From an uncultured Bacillaceae bacterium (GTDB taxonomy: Bacteria; Bacillota; Bacilli; Bacillales; Amphibacillaceae), in contig CALZEK010000100.1 of assembly GCA_945639745.1 (NCBI GenBank), positions 1 through 5,819 on the forward strand: a stretch of DNA of 5,819 bases, read 5' to 3'. The notes under the pieces were generated by a model. The model was not told the origin of the DNA. It made no database searches and saw only the letters and a program-made list of their open reading frames with translations. How positions within the stretch are numbered: the first letter of the stretch is position 1; every line of letters starts with the position of its first letter. The position numbers and the translations under genes were made by a program. Of the stretch, positions 1-5,819 are shown one piece after another.

Positions 1-525
1 ATCGCCCAATGTCAGCAATATATTCATAGTACGCTTCCTAATGCGACAATTGAATATACCGATTCAACAGGAAGCGCAGCTGAAATTGTAAGTAAAACCA
101 GTGAACCAATTGCTGCGATTGGAAATGTTTTGGCAGCAACGGAATATGATTTAACAATTGCGGCTAAAAACATTCACGATTATCCAAATAATCATACGCG
201 ATTTGTTGTGTTGTCAAAAGATAAAACGTTAATAAAAATCAAGCAAAGAGCAGCAAGTGAAAAAACAACATTATTGATCACATTGCCTGAAGATCGTGCT
301 GGAGTTCTTCACCAAGTATTATCAGCATTTGCTTGGCGAAAAATGAACTTGTCTAAAATAGAATCACGTCCAATGAAAACAGGGCTAGGAAACTATTTCT
401 TTATTATTGATGTTGACGAGCCTTTTGATGACGTTCTATTTCCAGGTGTAAAAGGTGAACTTGAAGCTTTAGGTTGTAAAGTAAATGTTTTAGGAACTTA
501 TCCTGTGTATAATTTAGAAATATAA
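1..525 (+). CDS. pheA: Prephenate dehydratase, C-terminal part (5' end outside window)
   Basis: This is the last 174 codons of prephenate dehydratase, which decarboxylates and dehydrates prephenate to phenylpyruvate in cytosolic phenylalanine synthesis. The frame is open from base 1, so the gene begins upstream; about 100 N-terminal residues should be missing if it has the usual length of about 280. Visible in the fragment: the end of the catalytic domain, with the sequence AAIGN at residues 38-42 and the TRF motif at 66-68, whose Thr is catalytic in the family. A C-terminal ACT domain follows from about residue 90, with the GVLH segment (100-103) and the ESRP motif (120-123), the elements that bind phenylalanine for feedback inhibition. 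The TTG at 130 is an internal Leu codon, not a start. The gene ends in TAA directly before a strong terminator, so it closes its own transcription unit. Confidence 0.96.
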   Translation: MAQCQQYIHSTLPNATIEYTDSTGSAAEIVSKTSEPIAAIGNVLAATEYDLTIAAKNIHDYPNNHTRFVVLSKDKTLIKIKQRAASEKTTLLITLPEDRAGVLHQVLSAFAWRKMNLSKIESRPMKTGLGNYFFIIDVDEPFDDVLFPGVKGELEALGCKVNVLGTYPVYNLEI

Positions 526-527
526 TT

Positions 528-558
528 AAATCGTCTTTCATGAGAAAGACGATTTTTT
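528..558 (+). terminator. Intrinsic terminator after pheA
   Basis: A perfect 12-bp stem is formed by 528-539 and 544-555 with the four-base loop ATGA (540-543). The core of the stem reads CGTCTTTC / GAAAGACG. A run of six T at 553-558 begins in the base of the stem and continues just past it. The hairpin starts three bases after the pheA stop codon. This is a textbook Rho-independent terminator for pheA and separates it from the nadE-tgt gene run. The stem is close to symmetric, but the reverse orientation would serve no gene in view. Confidence 0.93.
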
Positions 559-567
559 ATGACTATT

Positions 568-573
568 TATAAT
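568..573 (+). promoter_or_regulatory. Possible -10 element for the nadE-tgt gene run
   Basis: A perfect TATAAT lies about ten bases downstream of the pheA terminator and 62 bases upstream of the nadE start. No convincing TTGACA is present at 16-18 bases upstream: that place is occupied by the right arm of the terminator stem and reads close to AAAGAC. The region is very AT-rich, so a chance match is possible. A promoter is expected here because the terminator isolates the downstream genes from pheA, but its exact position is inferred. Confidence 0.35.
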
Positions 574-621
574 AAATATTTTTGTATTTATGCTAATAAT
601 GATAGACTAGAGATATTGTCT

Positions 622-627
622 AAGGAG
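622..627 (+). promoter_or_regulatory. Ribosome binding site of nadE
   Basis: AAGGAG lies eight bases before the ATG at 636. It favours 636 over the out-of-frame ATG at 632, which meets a stop after seven codons. The strong site shows that the interrupted nadE still has an intact translation start. Confidence 0.85.
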
Positions 628-635
628 TGATATGA

Positions 636-1382
636 ATGGAACAACTTACAAATAATTTAGTTGATTGGTTAAGAAAACAAGTTAAAGAATCACATACTAA
701 AGGATTAGTTGTCGGTTTGAGTGGCGGGATTGATTCAGCAGTTGTTACATATTTAATTAAACGTGCTTTCCCTGAAGATTCTTTAGCTGTTGTCATGCCA
801 ATAAAAAGTAATCCAAACGATATCAAAGATGCAAATAAAATTATTGAAGACAGTCGAATTAATTATTTAACGATTGATTTAACACAATCACATGAAACAC
901 TTTATAATTAAAATCATAAACAAATAGATGCTAATCATGAGTGGCAAACAAATAAAAGCCAAATTAATGATGCAAATTTAAGAGCGCGGTTGAGGATGAG
1001 TACATTGTATTCAGTTGCAACAAATTATGAATACTTAGTTGTTGGAACAGATAATCTAGCAGAATGGTATACAGGTTATTTCACAAAGTATGGCGATGGT
1101 GGATCAGATATATTACCGCTTATCGACTTGACAAAAACCGAAGTAAAAGAATTAGCAACGTATTTAGGTGTCGTTGATAATGTAATTAATAAAGTGCCTA
1201 GCGCGGATCTATGGGAAGGTCAAACAGACGAAGCAGAAATGGGTACTTCTTATGAGATGATTGATGCTTTTCTTGATGGGAAAGAAATACCTCAAAAAGA
1301 TCGAAGGCTTATTGAAAATATGCATCAAAAAACTGAACATAAACGTAATATACCAACACAGTATAAATTCAAAAAAAATTAA
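636..1382 (+). pseudogene. nadE: Ammonia-dependent NAD synthetase, interrupted by one in-frame stop
   Basis: NAD synthetase carries out the last step of NAD synthesis: ATP-dependent adenylation of deamido-NAD followed by amidation with ammonia. The reading frame would give 248 residues, a normal length for the short form without a glutaminase domain, but codon 92 (909-911) is TAA. Before it lies the ATP-pyrophosphatase loop SGGIDS (residues 29-34). After it, in the same frame, come ANLRARLRM (113-121), VVGTDN (135-140), TKYGDGGSD (150-158) and PSADLWEGQTDE (188-199), all typical of the family. No other stop or frameshift is seen, so the damage is one substitution, recent or a sequencing error. 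The 91-residue N-terminal piece alone lacks the rest of the active site. The first in-frame ATG after the stop (996) has GAGG directly touching it, too close for a good ribosome site. The family call is firm; whether the gene is really inactive is not. Confidence 0.9.
909..911 (+). other. Premature TAA in nadE (codon 92)
   Basis: The stop sits between the codons for LYN and NHK, in the segment that joins the nucleotide-binding half to the conserved NLRARLRM helix. Frames before and after are identical, which excludes a single insertion or deletion. One base change from a Lys, Gln, Glu, Tyr, Leu (TTA) or Ser (TCA) codon would produce it. Which residue was ancestral cannot be told from this window. 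Confidence 0.9.
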
Positions 1383-1387
1383 AGGAG
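1382..1387 (+). promoter_or_regulatory. Ribosome binding site of yebC, touching the nadE stop
   Basis: AAGGAG begins on the last base of the nadE TAA (1380-1382) and lies seven bases before the yebC ATG. Ribosomes ending nadE would therefore finish on top of the yebC start region. If nadE translation stops early at 909, this local coupling is lost and yebC must depend on its own strong site. Confidence 0.85.
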
Positions 1388-1394
1388 AATTAAC

Positions 1395-2123
1395 ATGGCA
1401 GGACATTCAAAATGGCATAATATTCAAAGAAGAAAAGGAGCACAAGATGCTAAGCGTGGAAAAATATTTATGTATCACGCTAAAAATATCTATACAGCAG
1501 CAAAAGCAGGTGGAGATCCTGAAATGAACCCCGCTCTACGTCTAGCAATTGAAAAGGCTAAAAGTGATAATATGCCTAATGATAACATTGATCGTGCAAT
1601 AAAAAAAGCAACAGGAACACTTGATGGAGCAAGCTATGAAGAGATTACTTATGAAGGATATGGTCCAAGTGGTATTGCAATTATCGTTCATGTTTTAACT
1701 GATAATCGAAACCGAACGGCAGCAGAAATACGTCACGCATTTAGTAAAAATGGTGGAAATCTAGGCACATCAGGTAGTGTTTCATTTATGTTTGATCGAG
1801 TAGGTTATATTATTATTTTAAACCAAGATGATTCAATCGATGAAGATGAACTAACATTAACAGCCTTAGATGCAGGAGCAGAAGATATAGAATATGAAAA
1901 TGGTGTTTTTGAAATAAGTACAACGCCTGAAAATTTCCAAAATGTCGTTGGTTATTTAACAGAATCTGCTTATGAAATTGAAAGTTCTGAAATTACCCTA
2001 GTCCCTCAAACGACTACGCAAGTAAGCGGAGAAGATTTAGAAAAAATGAATCATTTAATCGAACAACTAGAAGATTCAGAAGATGTTCAAGATATCCATC
2101 ATAATATGGAAGAAACTGATTAA
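1395..2123 (+). CDS. yebC: YebC/TACO1 family protein
   Basis: The 242-residue product is a full-length member of the YebC/PmpR/TACO1 family. It opens with the family signature [10 protein letters not shown] and [14 protein letters not shown] (residues 12-25), followed by [17 protein letters not shown] (45-61), the [14 protein letters not shown] segment (103-116) and [14 protein letters not shown] (120-133). These span the three domains usually described for the fold. The family was long annotated as a transcription regulator; more recent work on bacterial and mitochondrial members supports a role on the ribosome, helping translation through difficult stretches such as proline runs. The sequence here cannot decide between these roles. 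The C-terminal tail is acidic. The start is fixed by AAGGAG and by the conserved N-terminus. It lies 12 bases after nadE and 12 bases before ruvA, and its neighbour ruvA is a very common partner in bacteria. Confidence 0.96.
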   Translation: MAGHSKWHNIQRRKGAQDAKRGKIFMYHAKNIYTAAKAGGDPEMNPALRLAIEKAKSDNMPNDNIDRAIKKATGTLDGASYEEITYEGYGPSGIAIIVHVLTDNRNRTAAEIRHAFSKNGGNLGTSGSVSFMFDRVGYIIILNQDDSIDEDELTLTALDAGAEDIEYENGVFEISTTPENFQNVVGYLTESAYEIESSEITLVPQTTTQVSGEDLEKMNHLIEQLEDSEDVQDIHHNMEETD

Positions 2124-2135
2124 AGGAGCAAATGG

Positions 2136-2732
2136 ATGTTTGCATATATTAATGGAATTGTTACGTTAATTCAAGAAGAAGTTATTGTGATTGATGTTCA
2201 AGGAGTAGGTTACGAAATTAATTGTGCGAACCCTTATGAATTTCAACCATTTTTGAATAAGAAAACACTTGTTTATACTTATCATCATGTTAGAGAAGAC
2301 GCAATGGATTTATACGGTTTTAAAACAGAAGATGAAAAAAAACTATTTACAAAATTAATTTCAGTATCAGGAATTGGACCAAAGAGTGCTATTTTGATTC
2401 TTGGAACAGTAAATGTTAATGATTTTATTTCTGCTGTTGAAACAGAAGACGAAAAATATTTAACTCAATTTCGTGGTGTAGGTAAAAAAACAGCTAGACA
2501 AATCATTTTAGATTTAAAAGGCAAACTCACTGAAATGCAATCAATTGAATCTACTGGTTTATTTAATCAAACGACTGATTCAACCGTAGTTAATGAAGCA
2601 GAAGAGGCTTTAATTGCATTAGGTTATCGACAGCAAGAAATTACAGCTATTTTACCAGAACTAAGAAAGTCAGAATTAGTTAATGTTGATGAAGTGATTA
2701 AACTAGGACTTTCTTTATTACTAAAAAAATAG
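2136..2732 (+). CDS. ruvA: Holliday junction branch-migration complex subunit RuvA
   Basis: RuvA binds four-way DNA junctions as a tetramer and loads the RuvB motor for branch migration in recombination and fork repair. The 198-residue length is normal. Domain order: an N-terminal OB fold (about 1-62) ending in the conserved HVREDA (51-56); domain II with two helix-hairpin-helix motifs, VSGIGPKSA (77-85) and FRGVGKKTA (112-120), which hold the DNA backbone; a variable linker (about 132-152); and a small C-terminal domain III (about 153-198, with EEALIALGY) that contacts RuvB. AAGGAG at 2123-2128 lies seven bases before the ATG and overlaps the end of the yebC stop; the nearby ATG at 2132 is out of frame and gives only a six-residue peptide. 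The stop codon is TAG. The gene is followed by ruvB after 24 bases, as expected for a functional pair. Confidence 0.97.
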   Translation: MFAYINGIVTLIQEEVIVIDVQGVGYEINCANPYEFQPFLNKKTLVYTYHHVREDAMDLYGFKTEDEKKLFTKLISVSGIGPKSAILILGTVNVNDFISAVETEDEKYLTQFRGVGKKTARQIILDLKGKLTEMQSIESTGLFNQTTDSTVVNEAEEALIALGYRQQEITAILPELRKSELVNVDEVIKLGLSLLLKK

Positions 2733-2745
2733 TAATAGGAACTGC

Positions 2746-2752
2746 GAGGTGA
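2746..2752 (+). promoter_or_regulatory. Strong ribosome binding site of ruvB
   Basis: GAGGTGA matches seven consecutive bases of the consensus complementary to the 16S rRNA 3' end and lies just upstream of the ATG at 2757. It fixes the ruvB start and sits in the 24-base gap after ruvA. Confidence 0.8.
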
Positions 2753-2756
2753 GAAA

Positions 2757-3758
2757 ATGGATGAACGAATTGTTTCTAGTGAAGAGCATGAGGAAGATAT
2801 GGGTGTTGAATTAAGTCTACGACCGACGACATTGTCACAATATATTGGTCAACATAAAGCAAAAGAAAATTTAGCGATTTTTATTGAAGCAGCTAAAATG
2901 CGTGGTGAAGCATTAGATCATGTTTTGTTGTATGGCCCACCTGGACTTGGAAAAACAACATTAGCAGCAATTATAGCAAATGAAATGGATGTAAACTTTA
3001 GATCAACTTCAGGTCCCGCAATTGAAAGAGCAGGAGATTTGGCTGCAATCCTTTCATCACTTGAACCTGGCGATGTTTTATTTATTGATGAAGTTCATAG
3101 ATTACCTCGAGTTGTTGAAGAAGTCCTTTATCCGGCGATGGAAGATTTCTTTTTAGATATTGTGATTGGTTCAGGACCAAGTGCAAGATCTGTTAAAATT
3201 GATCTTCCTCCCTTTACATTAGTCGGTGCAACTACACGAGCTGGTTTGCTATCAGCTCCATTAAGAGATCGTTTTGGTGTATTAAGCAGATTGGAATTTT
3301 ATAATCCTGAAGAACTTTGTGATATTATAGAAAGAACGGCATTAATTTTTAATACATCAATTACTAATGAAGCGGCCAATGAAATTTCACGACGAGCAAG
3401 AGGTACGCCAAGAATAGCGAATAGATTATTAAAGCGCGTGCGTGATATAGCCCAAGTACGTGGTGAAGTCAAAATTAGTCTTGGTACTACTATGGAGGCT
3501 TTAGATATGTTACAAGTAGATGATGTGGGATTAGATCACATTGATCATAAATTAATGATTGAAATCATGAATAATTTCAAGGGTGGTCCGGTTGGTCTTG
3601 ATACAATTGCAGCAACTATAGGTGAAGAATCACAAACAATAGAAGACGTCTATGAACCATATTTGCTTCAAATAGGTTTTTTACAAAGAACATCAAGAGG
3701 TCGAGTAGCAACAGCAAAAGCCTATGAACATTTTGGACTAGCTATGGATAAATCATGA
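2757..3758 (+). CDS. ruvB: Holliday junction branch-migration ATPase RuvB
   Basis: RuvB is the hexameric AAA+ motor that pulls DNA through the RuvA-bound junction. The 333 residues match the usual family length. Visible parts: Walker [10 protein letters not shown] (60-68), Walker B LFIDE (108-112), sensor 1 region VGATTRAG (156-163), the arginine-finger region PLRDRFG (168-174), sensor 2 [12 protein letters not shown] (216-227), and a C-terminal winged-helix domain containing KGGPVGL (275-281) and [17 protein letters not shown] (303-319). Nothing essential is missing. The start is set by GAGGTGA. The TGA stop overlaps the ATG of the next gene as ATGA, a sign of translational coupling. Confidence 0.98.
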   Translation: MDERIVSSEEHEEDMGVELSLRPTTLSQYIGQHKAKENLAIFIEAAKMRGEALDHVLLYGPPGLGKTTLAAIIANEMDVNFRSTSGPAIERAGDLAAILSSLEPGDVLFIDEVHRLPRVVEEVLYPAMEDFFLDIVIGSGPSARSVKIDLPPFTLVGATTRAGLLSAPLRDRFGVLSRLEFYNPEELCDIIERTALIFNTSITNEAANEISRRARGTPRIANRLLKRVRDIAQVRGEVKISLGTTMEALDMLQVDDVGLDHIDHKLMIEIMNNFKGGPVGLDTIAATIGEESQTIEDVYEPYLLQIGFLQRTSRGRVATAKAYEHFGLAMDKS

Positions 3759-3955
3759 TTAATCCAGGAAAAATGTTTATATTAATGGGTATAGGATTAA
3801 TTATCGTTGGTGTTTTTATAACATTTATCGGTAAACTACCAGGTGACATCAGCTTTAAAAAAGGAAGTGTTTCTTTTCACTTCCCGATTATGACATCAAT
3901 CATTATAAGTGTTATATTAAGTTTAATATTATTTATTTATAGTAAATTCCGTTAA
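3755..3955 (+). CDS. Small two-helix membrane protein, DUF2905 type
   Basis: The 66-residue product has two hydrophobic segments, about residues 7-26 and 45-62, separated by a short loop with [17 protein letters not shown] (28-44). The short N-terminal NPGK, the LPGDI core and the FHFP before the second helix fit the DUF2905 family as I remember it, a group without a known function. The N-terminal half has little charge and the C-terminus is basic (SKFR). No signal peptide cleavage site is apparent, so it is likely an integral inner-membrane protein. The ATG overlaps the ruvB stop (ATGA); no good ribosome site precedes it, so translation probably depends on ribosomes finishing ruvB. An alternative ATG at 3773 would remove the conserved NPGK and has AGGA only three bases away, so I prefer 3755. 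In related Bacillota a gene of this type sits near ruvB and queA. Confidence 0.85.
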   Translation: MINPGKMFILMGIGLIIVGVFITFIGKLPGDISFKKGSVSFHFPIMTSIIISVILSLILFIYSKFR

Positions 3956-3968
3956 AAGAGGTTAAAAT

Positions 3969-4994
3969 ATGAAATTATCAGATTTTGATTATGATTTACC
4001 CGAAGAATTAATTGCACAAACACCTTTATTAGAAAGAGAAACGTCAAGACTTCTCGTTTTAAATAAACAGACTAAACAAATAAAACATCAAGCTTTTAGT
4101 AATGTTATTGATTATTTAGAGCCAGGTGACAGCCTTGTTTTAAATGATACACGTGTTTTGCCTGCTCGACTTTTAGGTGTAAAAGCAGATACTTACGCTA
4201 AAGTAGAAATTTTATTATTAAAACAATTAGCAGGTGATACTTGGGAAGTATTACTTAAACCTGCTAAAAAAATACACATCGGAACGACAATCGTTTTTGG
4301 TGATGGAAAACTTGAAGCAATTTGTTTGGAAAAATTGGATCAAGGAAGAGCGATTATAGAATTAAAGTATCAAGGAATTTTAATGGAAATTTTAAATGAA
4401 CTAGGTGAAATGCCATTACCACCGTATATAAAAGAAACACTTCAAGATCAAGATAGGTATCAAACTGTGTATGCTGAAGCTGTTGGTTCAGCAGCAGCTC
4501 CTACAGCAGGTCTTCATTTTACAGAATCGCTTTTGGCTGACATAAAAAATAAAGGAATAAATATAGTCTTTGTTACTTTGCACGTTGGTTTAGGTACATT
4601 TAGACCTGTTACAAGTGAAGACTTTACTGAACATGATATGCATGCAGAATACTATATAATAACAGAAGAAAGCGCCGAAATATTAAATCAAACAAAAATA
4701 AATAATAAACGTATTATTGCTGTCGGGACAACTTCTACACGTGTATTAGAATCAAATATTAATAGAGAAGGTCGTTTTGAAGCAAAATCAGGCTGGACAG
4801 ATATCTTTATTTATCCACCTTATGAATATCGAGCAATTAATGGAATAATTACTAATTTCCACTTGCCAAAGTCAACCTTACTAATGTTAATAAGTGCTTT
4901 TGTTGATCGTGAGACAATCCTTAACACATATAAAAAAGCTGTTAATGAAAAGTATCGATTCTTTAGTTTTGGAGATGCAATGTTTATTATATGA
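3969..4994 (+). CDS. queA: S-adenosylmethionine:tRNA ribosyltransferase-isomerase
   Basis: QueA transfers and isomerises the ribosyl part of S-adenosylmethionine onto preQ1 already placed in tRNA position 34, giving epoxyqueuosine. The 341-residue product is full length. Conserved blocks: [14 protein letters not shown] (6-19), RLLVLN (27-32), [11 protein letters not shown] (58-68), [10 protein letters not shown] (146-155), [14 protein letters not shown] (173-186), [11 protein letters not shown] (204-214), HDMHAEYY (222-229), [10 protein letters not shown] (252-261), [14 protein letters not shown] (294-307) and the terminal [12 protein letters not shown] (329-340). AGAGG at 3957-3961 sits seven bases before the ATG. 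It follows the small membrane protein gene after 13 bases and precedes tgt by 18 bases, so the two queuosine enzymes are made together. The stop codon is TGA. Confidence 0.97.
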   Translation: MKLSDFDYDLPEELIAQTPLLERETSRLLVLNKQTKQIKHQAFSNVIDYLEPGDSLVLNDTRVLPARLLGVKADTYAKVEILLLKQLAGDTWEVLLKPAKKIHIGTTIVFGDGKLEAICLEKLDQGRAIIELKYQGILMEILNELGEMPLPPYIKETLQDQDRYQTVYAEAVGSAAAPTAGLHFTESLLADIKNKGINIVFVTLHVGLGTFRPVTSEDFTEHDMHAEYYIITEESAEILNQTKINNKRIIAVGTTSTRVLESNINREGRFEAKSGWTDIFIYPPYEYRAINGIITNFHLPKSTLLMLISAFVDRETILNTYKKAVNEKYRFFSFGDAMFII

Positions 4995-5006
4995 GAATAG
5001 GAATGA

Positions 5007-5819
<813 letters not shown>

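Noticed and set aside
620..826. Minus-strand open frame opposite the start of nadE
   Set aside because: It lies fully opposite a recognisable coding frame, has no plausible ribosome site context and resembles no family.
909..911. Stop-codon reassignment or recoding at the nadE TAA
   Set aside because: TAA ends pheA, yebC and the small membrane protein gene here, while TAG and TGA end ruvA, ruvB and queA, so no stop is reassigned. UAA is not the selenocysteine or pyrrolysine codon.
880..960. Programmed frameshift in nadE
   Set aside because: Homology continues in the same frame on both sides of the stop, so no frame change is needed.
1128..1133. TTGACA inside nadE as a -35 element for yebC
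   Set aside because: No TATAAT-like hexamer is found 16-18 bases downstream, and the bases encode a conserved LTK segment.
990..1382. Separate gene starting at TTG 990 for the C-terminal part of NadE
   Set aside because: The TTG is an internal Leu codon in the conserved NLRARLRM helix, with no suitably placed ribosome site; it is the second part of the interrupted nadE.
1209..1406. Minus-strand open frame opposite the 3' end of nadE and the yebC start
   Set aside because: It is the complement of conserved NadE sequence, and its composition is what antisense AT-rich code produces.
1261..1527. Plus-strand open frame overlapping nadE and yebC in another frame
   Set aside because: It runs across two recognised genes in a shifted frame, is lysine- and isoleucine-rich by composition, and has no family features.
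3863..3884. Hairpin GGAAGTG / CACTTCC with an 8-base loop inside the small membrane protein gene
   Set aside because: It is within conserved coding sequence (GSVSFHFP), has no T-run after it, and is too short to call a terminator or regulator.

Overview
This window looks like the chromosome of a low-G+C Gram-positive bacterium (Bacillota, most likely class Bacilli). The base composition is AT-rich throughout, the Shine-Dalgarno sequences are strong (AAGGAG, GAGGTGA), and the proteins resemble Bacilli versions. The order pheA ... yebC-ruvA-ruvB-queA-tgt matches what I remember from Bacillus and Listeria relatives. I cannot name the genus from the sequence alone. All genes lie on the + strand. 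TAA, TAG and TGA each end at least one gene here, so the standard bacterial code applies.

Layout: (1) 1-525 is the 3' part of pheA (prephenate dehydratase, phenylalanine synthesis), followed at once by a clear intrinsic terminator (528-558). (2) 559-635 is a short AT-rich leader with a possible promoter and a good ribosome binding site. (3) 636-1382 is nadE (NAD synthetase), broken by one in-frame TAA at 909-911. Both sides of the stop stay in the same frame and keep the family motifs, so this is a single nonsense substitution or a sequencing error. (4) 1395-4994 holds yebC, ruvA, ruvB, a 66-residue DUF2905-type membrane protein and queA, with gaps of at most 24 bases and one ATGA overlap. 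(5) 5013-5819 is the first 269 codons of tgt, which runs off the right edge.

From nadE to tgt there is no terminator and almost no intergenic space, so this is probably one transcription unit. It mixes a translation factor (YebC), the Holliday-junction branch-migration motor (RuvA and RuvB), a small membrane protein of unknown role, and two successive steps of tRNA queuosine synthesis (Tgt inserts preQ1, QueA converts it to epoxyqueuosine). Most of the window is ordinary, well-conserved housekeeping sequence. I see no new system. The points worth a second look are the interrupted nadE, its sequence type (SGGIDS rather than SGGQDS) and location, and the conserved but uncharacterised membrane protein coupled to ruvB.
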